From: Takakia lepidozioides
Taxonomy: Eukaryota > Streptophyta > Takakiopsida > Takakiales > Takakiaceae
Reading direction: 5' to 3'
Length of the DNA: 64,000 bases
Assembly (NCBI GenBank): GCA_030704615.1
Contig: CM060734.1
Coordinates: forward strand, 7,874,001-7,938,000
Made by a program: the position numbers and the translations under genes. The notes beneath the pieces are model-generated. The model ran no database searches and was not told where the DNA came from. It saw only the letters and a program-made list of their open reading frames with translations. Shown one piece after another: positions 25,483 through 34,679 of the stretch (position 1 is the stretch's first letter; each line of letters opens with the position of its first letter).

Positions 25483-25944
25483 TTAATCACCCGGATACCT
25501 TTCAGGGTACCCTAAAAGTTTTCCAGATATTCACGGAGAGTGTACTGGATCTCCATGATATAGTCCTTCATCTCAAAGTTAGGCAAAAATACATAACAGT
25601 ACATTTTAACTCCAACGATGTCTCCATTTTTGGTTGTCACTGTTTCATAATAAAATATTATTGATTATCACTTAAACCAATTGGCTTCATCTGCATCTTT
25701 TGAGATTTCCAGCTTAATTGTAACTTAGATTTATTCCATGCCATTTATTCCATGTTGCAGTCACATTTGAATGTTCCATATTTCAGCTTAATTGTAACTT
25801 AGATTTATTCCATTCCATTTATTCCATGTTGTCATGTTATCCGATACATTATGTTTTGTTTCAAATTTCCGTCATTCCTCTCAATCCTGAAATAATGTCA
25901 TGAGATATCTAATCCCACGAAAATAATGTTGTGTTTCATGTTCA
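25483..25944. other. no gene; contains a 48-bp direct repeat
   Basis: AT-rich spacer. CAGCTTAATTGTAACTTAGA plus about 28 further bases occurs at 25710-25757 and again at 25784-25831. A TTCAG acceptor-like site near 25944 precedes the next reading frame. Confidence 0.6.
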
Positions 25945-27326
25945 GTGGCCAGTCAAAGATACCTCGGGATTGCCTGGTTGGCGTCTGCAAGGAGATATCT
26001 GGGGAGTTCACCTCACCAAAATCCAAACTTCAGTATAGACCATGTAGCTTTGTATACTCTTAACCAGGCGATCTCCGAGTGGGGAATAAATCTTGTGGGT
26101 GTACCCCCTGACCAGCAACTGAGGTTTTCCTTCAAGATTGGAGCAGAGGTGAAAGAGCTTAATTATTATGCCTACGTTAAAGATGTTGAGATGGAGTCCG
26201 ACGTGGAGAATCCAATGATGATGGTTTTCATCAGGGAGGATGGTAGAACGCCAAAGACGTTTGGCTTTTATTTGGAATCTCGTCGCGTTCGCAAAGCAAT
26301 GATGAAAGAAGCTGTTAAGATGGGATTCACTTTCCCTAAAGGTAGTTCAGCCCCTACTGCGGAGGGATTCATCCGAGCTTGGAGCATTTTCCAAAAGAAA
26401 AACTGCAGTCGACAGCAGGTTCCTCTCAGATTGAGAATGAGGAGGAGCAGCCGGCTGGGAAAAAAAAAAAAAAAAAAAAAAACTCGATATTTTTTTTTAT
26501 GAACAACAACAATAAGCCAAAAGCTGGCGAGATTTTCAACAAGGTCAAGTGCGAGGTGATGAAGCAAAGTCTGGAGAATGACTACAAAGACATGTTTTCT
26601 TTTGGGTACAACCACATAATCTCAATTGACGTCTCAAGGATGGAACTTGCTCTAAGAAGCATGGTGTATCGTCCGCTGAATATTAATCACAATGATGAAG
26701 TAAAAGCCCGTCTCTACCAACTGCGAGTTCTAGGTACGAAACATCTCGTCTACCTGGTGCCGAGGAACGAACAGGTGCCAACCCAAATGTATGCGATGAA
26801 ACCAAAGCATCAAAAGGATGTTAACAATTCAAAATTCTTCATCATTGGAGGCCAGCACACAATTATGGCAGCAAAAGTATATTACAACAACTTTTTGAGA
26901 TGGTTAATTAGGAACATCGCGGATCGCGCGTGCTTGTATGCTTGTATGCTTCTATGAGAATCTTATATGGGATATGTCTTAAGTTGTACTTTGTGGACCC
27001 GTTGTGGGACTCACAATGAATACATGATGTTTATTAGCAAGCACGCGCGAACGCGCGTGCTTCATTTTTTGCTTCATTCCACTCTAGTTCAATTCCATGC
27101 TGATGCAACACTTTCCACATCAGGAATTCGTGGAGGAGATACTGACCAAGAGCAGAGGGACCACTACGCCGAATGGCCATCAATTATCCTCTGGTCAGAT
27201 AACAATAATCGACTGCTGAAGATTTCTAAGCTCCTCAACGACCCAAATAAAGCCCAAAAATTCGACACAACATTCCCGGAGAAAGTTGCTCATGCCTTGA
27301 TGTACTATGAGAAGCCGACTTGTTGA
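25945..27326 (+). pseudogene. ParB/Srx-like GGQHT-motif protein, frameshifted
   Basis: Frame 25945-26395 encodes a 150-residue segment I do not recognise (NLVGVPPDQQL; charged). A frameshift leads into frame 26395-26960, crossing a 23-bp A run (26460-26482) that adds a Lys tract. The second part reads SMVYRPLNINHND, LVYLVPRNEQVP and FFIIGGQHTIMAAK. The order, with a hydrophobic strand before GGQH(T/R)xxAA, is that of the ParB-nuclease/sulfiredoxin-like fold. A later stretch, WPSIILWSDNNNRLLKIS (27170-27220), looks like its continuation after an intron or insertion containing CGCG palindromes. The frame stops at 27326, where the next recognisable segment is inverted. Nucleic-acid binding is inferred from the fold only. 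Confidence 0.5.
27039..27062. repeat. CGCG-rich palindrome
   Basis: Two perfect 11-bp arms, AAGCACGCGCG and CGCGCGTGCTT, flank a 2-bp centre. Similar sites lie near 26916, 29936, 32157 and 33279. Confidence 0.85.
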
Positions 27327-27334
27327 ACTTGTAC

Positions 27335-27790
27335 ATTTTCTTCACTGCGAGCCATTGTGCTTTTGTATACGGCTCTGGGTGCTGCTTGCTTCTGGCGTCA
27401 AATCCCAATACCACCATGACATCATCGATGATAAACCGCCTGTCATTTATTCGATCGATGTAATCTGACGTGCACATAATATTGGGGTCTTTTCCCTTGT
27501 AAGGACCACAAACGCAGATCTTCAAGTCCAAAATCTTCTGGACAACCTTCTTCATTTGGAGGGGGTTCAATCTTTGGAGTTTGCAGACGACATATTTTGT
27601 CAACTGCGATTGTATACCCTTATGTTTCTTTCCGTTAATGTCTAGGAGGTTTCCCTTCTCCCACTCTCTGAAACCTCCTGCCACTTCTCCCAAACATCGT
27701 CATCGCAAAGGACCAAAGTCACGGCCTCCTTAATGCTGAGCATCTCCAATATAAGTTGTGAGGCTTGCAAAAATTCCTGATCAACAGGAA
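27335..27790 (-). pseudogene. inverted segment of the ParB/methyltransferase-type protein
   Basis: The minus strand reads as protein-like sequence, starting after an acceptor-like TTGATCAG near 27783. It has FLQASQLILEMLSIKEAV, CDDDVWEKW, a frameshift near 27675, then DINGKKHKGIQSQLTKYVV, DYIDRINDRRFIIDDVMVV and PYTKAQWLAVKKMYKF. It ends where the plus-strand ParB-like frame stops (27326) and lies between that segment and the plus-strand methyltransferase-like segment. I interpret it as an internal piece of the same gene that was inverted. No known domain recognised in this piece. Confidence 0.4.
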
Positions 27791-27893
27791 CAGCATGTCA
27801 GGCCAACATACACCGGGTACACGTATTTTTGGTGAATATACAACGGGACATTAAAAGAAAAATGAAGTCTAAATGATTACCTTCCACTGAACG

Positions 27894-29462
27894 GTTTCAG
27901 ATTTCGAAACGTTATCGAATACGAAAACCGTGAAAGTGAATGACGCATTCATCAAATACGTGCTTTCTTGCAAGAAAAAGGTTGAGGACATGGAGAAGGA
28001 AATGGGAAACCTAAATGAGACCTTCAAGTCACTTTATCAGAGTATAGGAGGGAAGCAGAGGTTCACGGATGTAAAAACTTAGTTGAAAATTGTGAGAAAG
28101 AGGGATTTTGAAGACATCGCAATGATGTTCGTCAACACAGTCTGTGACAATGACTCAGTTGTTTTCATGCATAGGAATTACAAGAATATTTTTGATGCGT
28201 TCTTCGAACAGCAGCTGAGCCCTAATGCATTTCTCTTCTTCTCGACGCAGAGGTCCTCTTCCAATCTAGTTTCCTACTTAAGGTTTGGCGAGGGTCGGAA
28301 CAACTATATTCTACTTCAAGGGTTGCATTCCTGGAGAGTTTGACAATCCTTACCAGAGTCGGCCAAAGTCATTTTCAAGACCAGTCATGTGCCTTGATTA
28401 CGTATTTCCTGCAACAGCTGCCCAGATTGAGAACCATGAGGAGCACCTGCAGGCTGTCTTGATGGTCAGCCCCATTAAACCAGTGATTAAGGCTCCAGAT
28501 ACTGAGTTCACGGACCACTAGAATGAATGTGTCGCCTACGAACACGAATTGCGGGCAGAGTCGAGCGACTACATTGCGTCCTTGTTCTGTGGCGAAGGAA
28601 TGGTGGTTGTCAATCTCTTTGGAGGAGTAATGCTAACATCGGCACTCCACGTAAGCATTTCTAGTTCCATTTCCATTTCCATTTCCGTAACACAACTTTG
28701 CGCGATCACTCGTTCATCCTTTTTATTCACTTGTTGTCATGTTTTGCAGGCTAAGAACGTCCGAGTCCTTGATATAAACCACAAGCAAAAAAAGAAATTA
28801 TGCGCGAATAAGGTGGCCGCAAACTTCACACTCCTCCACACGGAGAATGACGATGGAACCGAGGTTGGTGATGACACAAGGGGGGGCAGGAGACCCACAG
28901 GCACAATGGCGAAGGCAATGACGATGACGAAGAAAGAGATCCAGAGAAAGAGGAAAACCAGGAAGAAGGTGACGGAAATAAAATGTTGGACAGAAATGAA
29001 GAACTTGAGGATGGGAGGAAGAGAAAGGCGATGATGATAATGACCAGCACGACACCGTCAACAATTTCTTGCAAGAGACCGAACAAATTGAGCAAGGGAG
29101 AGATCCACCAGCTGAACAAGCATGGAGGGTATACCGCGAAGAAGCCCACCATCCACAGGCCGTGCAAATTACAGGTGAAGGAGACAAGCCTGGGACAACT
29201 GTACTGTCTTCCTCCACTGAAGAAGTGGGGGGCGATAATGTCCCGGATGACGCTGATTCAAGAGACGTCTTCACTAAGGAGATTGCAGAAATAGACTCAA
29301 GGGTGGGATTCAGGCCGGTGGAGGGCGATATGCCATTATGGATGTCACCATATCAAGGTTTAAGCCAACGGGTTAGAGACATCGTTGATGGTCAGGCATC
29401 TAGGGCACTGGTCGGCGATAAAGTTACTGTTGACGTGAGTATTGCAGATTATGAGTTGTCCT
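27894..29462 (+). pseudogene. SAM-methyltransferase-like protein with acidic tail, broken
   Basis: Frame from 27894 (VSDFETLSNTKTVKVNDAF) has an in-frame TAG at 28080-28082 and shifts near 28320. It continues with VMCLDYVFPATAAQIENHEE, a TAG at 28519-28521, then YIASLFCGEGMVVVNLFGG. An intron 28650-28749 (GTAAGC to TTGCAG) joins this to AKNVRVLDINHKQ. The VVVNLFGG...RVLDIN arrangement resembles motif I and motif II of N4/N6-type DNA methyltransferases, with the glycine loop altered. A hydrophilic acidic region follows (29040-29330), ending VGFRPVEGDMPLW and DGQASRALVGDK. No DPPY-type catalytic motif was found in the frames read, so activity is doubtful. Confidence 0.45.
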
Positions 29463-29495
29463 GACACTTGTAAAACAAAATTTTGAAGTTGATGT

Positions 29496-29685
29496 TAAAA
29501 AAAAACAAAAAAGGTGGACGCGTTGCCGAAGCAAGCGTAACTTATGGTGTCACTTGACCCCATAGGGCTACTGCCTTCCGGTGGGAAGGTGGACACCGTA
29601 ATGACTTCCAGCATGTGGATTGAACCCACAACCACTCGTGAGAGGATATGTGCCCTTACCACTGGGCTACATGCTGGTTGTATTG
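29496..29685 (-). mobile_element. tRNA-derived SINE, copy 2
   Basis: Same family as 12885-13058, inserted on the minus strand. Box A-like TAGCCCAGTGG is the complement of 29659-29669 and box B GGGTTCAATCC the complement of 29617-29627. AGTTGATGT flanks both sides (29487-29495 and 29686-29694) with an extra A in the left copy. The 3' tail is T-rich on the minus strand. It lies in what looks like an intron of the surrounding broken gene. Confidence 0.88.
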
Positions 29686-29799
29686 AGTTGATGTAACATC
29701 AGAATTCGTATATAAATGGAACTAATAACTTTGTGTTTTGTGATAGTCTCATGAATCAATCAAAACTTTTATGTAAGTCTAATCACCAGCATTTTCTGT

Positions 29800-30119
29800 A
29801 GATCCGTGAGTCAAATACAGAGGAAGTGACACATAGAAGAACAAACGACACACAACAGCGTACAATGAAAAAACAATCTGACTTGAGTGTGAGGATATCG
29901 TTGCCCACATTGGAAGCTTCAGAAACCGCGGGTGATCGCGCGAGGTTACTTTTGGGAGGGGTCAAGAAAAACATGCCGGAGGACGAAAGACCCGTCTCTG
30001 GTGGAGATGGCGGCCAAACCTCATCCGACTTGCAGCAAGTGCCGCCAAAGCTGGTATTTCATTTTCCGCCTTCTCCTTTCTTTCCTGCTTTCCATTACGA
30101 AAAAATTCCAATGAATTAA
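29800..30119 (+). pseudogene. exon-like hydrophilic segment of the same broken gene
   Basis: After a TTTCTGTAG acceptor-like site, a plus frame reads IRESNTEEVTHRRTNDTQQ, then SDLSVRISLPTLEASETAGD and RARLLLGGVKKNMPEDERPV. Composition and position suit a linker exon between the methyltransferase-like part and the first HAD copy. No domain recognised. Confidence 0.35.
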
Positions 30120-30224
30120 TAATTATTTCCTAATGGGCCCGATGATATGACCTATCCACCACACGACTATTCCCAAGCTGTCAATCCTGGGGATTTTTTC
30201 CAATGGGTCCAAATGGAAGTCAGC

Positions 30225-31060
30225 CCGGATATTCTGTCGTTGTTCTGGATGTCGGGTTCCTTTGTGAGGTCTACCTCCAGAAGGGGCAAAAAAAACCCCT
30301 CCCGCAACGCAGCCTTGTATCTCTACTGGAAGATTTAAGTTAGCAATGCGACATGAGGTGGGAGACTTCCTCAAATGGGTCGTGAAGAAGTTCTTCGTCG
30401 TCTTATGGAACACTAGCAAAGAAGAGACTGTCGTGGATTTCAAATCAACTTTGTTCAGGAGGAACGCCTACATGGTCATGCATTACAGTTCCGACCAATG
30501 TGTGGAACATAGACTTACGTTCAACCAGTATTGGTCTACGTTTCCTAAGGCCCCTATTTACTTCAAACGACTTTACGACTTGTTCGTTGACCCGGACTCT
30601 AAAGCCTACAGGTCTAACACCCTGCTTATAGACGTCGTAGGGAATATGGTCTTTCCTCAATCCTCTGAGCCTGGTCATCTTCCTCCATAAATAGAAGCAC
30701 TTATAAATCCATACAAGGATGATTTTTTGATGGGTCATCTGAAGCCCCACCTGGACAAGTTGAGGCATAAAAAAAAATGGACGCTTGGGCCTTCAATGAG
30801 CATAACCTTTTTGGTATACCTAAGAAAAAAGTATGACGCCTCCCGAAGGGAGCGTAACTTATGGTGTCACTTCACCACAGGGGCTACTTCCTTCCAGCTG
30901 AAAGGTGGACACCTTCATGACACACCAGACCGTAGTTTGAACCCACAACCACATCCAACGTGGTATGTGCCCATTACCACTGGGCTACATGCTGGTTGTC
31001 GGTATACCTAAGAATATCTACTTTGAGGATGCAAGAATGAAATTCATTCAACGCTGAGAC
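30225..31060 (+). pseudogene. FCP1/NIF-like HAD-fold protein, copy A, frameshifted and split by a SINE
   Basis: Motif I region reads VVVLDVGFLCEVY (about 30234-30275). After a frameshift, frame 30346-30690 has MRHEVGDFLKWVV, FFVVLWNTSK (motif II region) and SNTLLIDVVGNMVF (acidic motif IV region). The order matches the plant HAD family with LVLDLNGLL motifs (FCP1/NIF fold). Downstream, HKKK, an A-run slip and MDAWAFNEHNLFGIP continue the tail; this is interrupted by a SINE at 30827 and resumes NIYFEDARMKF before TGA. The second acidic residue of motif I is replaced, so conventional phosphatase chemistry is unlikely. Confidence 0.6.
30827..31000 (-). mobile_element. tRNA-derived SINE, copy 3
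   Basis: A 174-bp body, the same length as copy 1, on the minus strand. It is flanked by a perfect 14-bp target duplication, GGTATACCTAAGAA, at 30813-30826 and 31001-31014. Box A-like TAGCCCAGTGG and a box B variant are present on the minus strand. The perfect duplication suggests the youngest insertion of the three. It interrupts the tail of HAD copy A. Confidence 0.95.
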
Positions 31061-31284
31061 TTTCCATGGCCTAAGTACAAGGAGGAATGAGATGCACATC
31101 TTAAAGGCCCGTGCCTTGGAATGTGGAATACTAAAGTGACTATATTTTGAGAATGAACTGGGAGTGGGAGGTCATTGAGTTCCTTATGTGTACATGGGAT
31201 TTTTCTCTTCTCTTCTCTATTCTGCTTTGATTTACCTAAGTGTCTTTATCACTCCTTCACAGATCCGACAGCCTGGATCTCCAC

Positions 31285-31980
31285 CTGCGAGGGGACCCCG
31301 CTTGATAATTTTTTGACGTGAATGGAGTGTTGTGCAAATAATGAAGCGCCTGAGCACAGGCCCTGCTCCACGTTTTTCGGAATCTGATTACAAAATTCCT
31401 GCTATTGTTGGGTATCAGCAAATCTTTAGATGGGAGATGTACTGGGAAGTTTGGCAAGAGTTACACAAGCATTTCATTTTAGGAATCTGGAGCTGCATGA
31501 TGCTTAAAAACTTAAATGCCGTTCTGGATTTGCTCCTACGTGGTCTTCCACGGCCAGCGTTCATCATGTCGCAGGAAGATTGTATCATTTGCCCAAGCAA
31601 TCTGCACCCAAATTACCGACCAGGACAAGAACAACCTCATGTGTTCCTGAAACCACTCATTAAAGTATGGCAGAGTTCTGAAGGTTATTACAATCAGAGT
31701 AACACTCTGTTGATTGATGATACGGCTTTGAAGTGCTTGCTGAACCCTCGTGAATCATGTCTTCTTCTCAAGTCTTTTGAGAACATCGACGTCGACGATT
31801 TCTTCTTCACAAACTTAGAGATTTTTTGCTTGGCTTCTTGAATGTTGAGAACGTTTCGAGCTTTTTGAAAGCAAGGAGAATAGGCTTTCCACCTTTCAAA
31901 GTTAACGATCCACAGTTCAGGCCTCTTCTTGACTATATTGACAATTCACAATATCGTCATTTCCGAGTAAATGATAAGTA
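31285..31980 (+). pseudogene. FCP1/NIF-like HAD-fold protein, copy B, frameshifted
   Basis: Motif I reads FFDVNGVLCK (31308-31337) and is followed at once by stops. Frame 31332-31841 continues with FILGIWSCM (motif II region), MSQEDCIICP and SNTLLIDDTALKCLLNP (motif IV region, acidic pair kept). After one more shift, GFLNVENVSSFLKARRIGF and PLLDYIDNSQYRHFRVNDK end at TAA near 31980. The motif order equals that of copies A, C and D. At least two frame breaks make it a pseudogene, unless unrecognised introns remove them. Confidence 0.6.
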
Positions 31981-32216
31981 AATATTCGTGACCTACTATG
32001 GACACAGTTTACTACTTAATATTGAATGTCAAGACCTTGGAATTCAGTCTTCTTATGACATTCTTCTGCATTGCATGGAAATTGTTATCTTGCCAATCCA
32101 TAAGCAACGGTCAGAGGTTTCAATGATTCTTTATGTCCGTCGATTTCTTTTGGGAACCTCGCGTGGTCACGCGTTCTTCCAACTCAAATTTATGACTTTG
32201 TTGATATATATTTTAC

Positions 32217-33170
32217 TTGCAGGTATGCTCATATCAAAATGTTCTCCACGCCACAAATGCAGCTCCAATTGGCGAAACATGTTCGTCTGATATTGTTGAT
32301 GATTTAGACATGATCAGACCAGAAGCTTTTAAAGGACCTGACAACTTGTTATCTACTCAGGCATCAATTGCTATTATCGAGAGGGATCCTTTCAGTGTTT
32401 CAGATGTTGTTTCGAGGCTCAATATGTCAAAAGGTGAACCCACCGTTAGCAGGGTTGATGATTTAACTGGGGTTGGCTACATAGGGGAAATGGACTCTCA
32501 AGTTCTTGAGGAATCCTCTTTGGAGCCGTCTTCATCCCATCACTTTTCAGCAAACGCCATCATGGGGCCTCTACATGACTCTACCGAACTACATGTTCCA
32601 TTGGATGCTACCGTCGCTGAACTGCCGCCTCATCATATCATAATTCCAAGTGAGTCACCGGATCACGAGGGTTGGACACCTCAGCTGCTGAGAAGTTAGG
32701 TGATTTAATTCTATTTCATCCATGCGTTTTATTGTTATCGTGTTTCTGTTCATCCTCTGATTTTCTTTCTTTACTCCAAGCCAGAAAAGCTGCAACGTAT
32801 GACCTTCCTGTGAAGCGGCAACTTCTGTGGGGTTGTATTCCAAGGTAATCCATTTTTTCCGTTTGAATTCGGTTCAGGATGTGCAGAAGGCAAGGAACCG
32901 CATTCCATTATCAACCGTGAGAGGGAACGTTATTGAACTCACTCATTCACCGAGGTCAGCACACCGACAAAACCAACAAATATTTGTGCACATCCCCAAC
33001 CGCCCAGAATTCCGGATGGTCTTGTGTCAAGGAAACGTCATAGATCACAGCAGTCTGTGGCGGTGGTGTCCGATGATAAAAGAACAACATCCGGCGTGCT
33101 GTTATCCCTTCAACATTCACCTGCCTCCAGTGGTAACCCGCCTCAGAATCGTAGGGTAAATCTTGTAAAG
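32217..33170 (+). pseudogene. acidic linker-like exons between HAD copies B and C
   Basis: A plus frame 32217-32699 encodes an acidic, Ser/Glu/Asp-rich stretch (PEAFKGPDNLLSTQASIAII, VSDVVSRLNMSKGEPTV). A second frame at 32820-33160 reads SRKRHRSQQSVAVVSDDK or, in another frame, HIPNRPEFRMVLCQGNV. Donor-like GTAA sites follow both. These look like non-globular exons of the same gene type as 29.0-30.1 kb. Frame choice is uncertain and no domain is recognised. Confidence 0.3.
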
Positions 33171-33271
33171 GTAATAAGTATCTCCTTCACTTGATCATAT
33201 GTCTTATTGTTTCTGGCTTCCTGGTAATGAATACATATATCATTTACATGGTGGACATAACTTGACACACA

Positions 33272-33297
33272 AGAACCTCGCGCGATCGCGCGTGGTT
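33272..33297. repeat. CGCG palindrome, parS-like in shape
   Basis: CGCGCGATCGCGCG at 33279-33292 is a perfect 14-bp palindrome. Flanks extend it imperfectly (AACCT before, TGGTT after). It lies in non-coding sequence upstream of HAD copy C. Confidence 0.85.
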
Positions 33298-33550
33298 GCA
33301 GGAAACTCAGATACTCCGGATGGTGTTTGTTTGTCTCATGTCACTTTGGGTGTCGTAATGCGGAGTCATGGACATCCTTTGCAAAATATTACATTTTCCT
33401 TTCAGGATATAGACGCGGGATATACCACAAAACGCAAGTATGTCGTAGCATTTTTGAGTTGGAAAATATACTAGAAATAATTTAATTTTGGGTCAGATAA
33501 CATAAACTAATGGGTTCTTTTGGATGGTTCAGAATATTGTTTCTTAACCA

Positions 33551-34306
33551 ATGTGTGCTGTCCGAAAACACAAACGCATATTGTTGGTCTTGAGTGTCAA
33601 TGAACTTCTTTGCTACAGGGCACCTCCTACCGGAGGTGAGTTGTTTAAACAGAGGTTCCACTTGAGGAAAGTAACAATTCGGGTGCCCGCAAGACCGTTT
33701 GTGGTTCCAAGACCTGGAGTGCTAGAGTTTCTTCGACTTGCATTGACTCATTTTCATGTAGCAATTTGGTCTTGCTTTGAGAGTGATACTCTATTCAAGA
33801 TGTTGGAGTGTTTCGTTCCCCCGGAAATTACGAAAAAAATTCGCTTCATTTGGTCTACCGAGCATTGCACAGATACAGCTGGACATATTAAGCCTGAGAT
33901 GAAATATCTTATTAAAGATATTAAGAGTATTCTCGTAAAATTTAGTAGGAAAGAATTTGCTAGGCAGGGGCGAATTCTACTGGTCGATGATGATCCATCC
34001 AAGGCACTCCAAAACCCAGTGAATACTGGAGTCTTCCCAATCACATTCAATGAATCAAACCATGAGGAGGATTTGGTTGACCTCACCAAAGCTTTGTGGC
34101 CTTTTCTCTCGGGCATGATTGGAGCCCCGTCCGTTGTTGATTATGTCAGCAAGAACTCCTACATATCTTCCGGTTTACCGATAGATCGAAATCACGTCTA
34201 CTGGTCTTGGTTTGGAAGATTTGTTGATGCTTCTGTTTGGCACCCACCGCAAAAAGAACCCGATTATCTCGGTATGTTGATTAACATTGCCCTATATCGT
34301 GCGTAG
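33551..34306 (+). CDS. FCP1/NIF-like HAD-fold protein, copy C, open reading frame
   Basis: A single open frame of 251 residues from the first ATG after an in-frame TAA. Motif I position is LLVLSVNELL (residues 11-20), where the nucleophile Asp of the family is Ser. VPRPGVLEFL (52-61) and HVAIWSC (69-75) match the motif II region, FIWSTEHCTDT (99-109) is family-typical, and RILLVDDDPSK (141-151) keeps the acidic motif IV. A C-terminal LTKALWPFL then WSWFGRFVDASVWHPP follows. Known relatives are plant HAD proteins with a DLNGLL motif I. Here even that Asp is lost, so a scaffold or decayed role is likely. Upstream exons may exist, since the preceding 5 kb carries two related broken copies. Confidence 0.6.
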   Translation: MCAVRKHKRILLVLSVNELLCYRAPPTGGELFKQRFHLRKVTIRVPARPFVVPRPGVLEFLRLALTHFHVAIWSCFESDTLFKMLECFVPPEITKKIRFIWSTEHCTDTAGHIKPEMKYLIKDIKSILVKFSRKEFARQGRILLVDDDPSKALQNPVNTGVFPITFNESNHEEDLVDLTKALWPFLSGMIGAPSVVDYVSKNSYISSGLPIDRNHVYWSWFGRFVDASVWHPPQKEPDYLGMLINIALYRA

Positions 34307-34679
34307 TCTTTCGTTGTTACATGAACCTCCATTTGTTCTTTGACGAATGTTGACTTCACATACTTTTGTGAAATCAATGATATTTCTCTGACATTTGGAT
34401 ATTCGTTAACAATTCCCTGTTGTGCTACTTCCTCAGAGTTATTTTCAAGTGTCAAGTTCAGAATCAAATTTGACATAAGAAAAAAGAAGAAAGGCAGCGG
34501 AAGGCTGCGCGGAGGGACCACGAGGCTTTACGGTCAGTGACAGGTGATACCACGGACATGTTGGGTCATATCTTCAATCAATCTCCGACTGTATCGGATG
34601 GACTTTGGATTCAAGCGAGAGCGCTCAGTGAGGGCGGAGCTCCGCCCTCCCACCGTTTTCGTCGCTAAACTCTGTAACC
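34307..34679. other. short spacer with a perfect 20-bp palindrome
   Basis: No gene. GAGGGCGGAGCTCCGCCCTC at 34630-34649 is a perfect palindrome just before the next retroelement leader begins. Confidence 0.7.

Noticed and set aside
27894-28343. Possible stop-codon reassignment (readable frames with TAG)
   Set aside because: The intact genes in the window use normal stops, and the TAG-bearing frames also have frameshifts, so decay is simpler.
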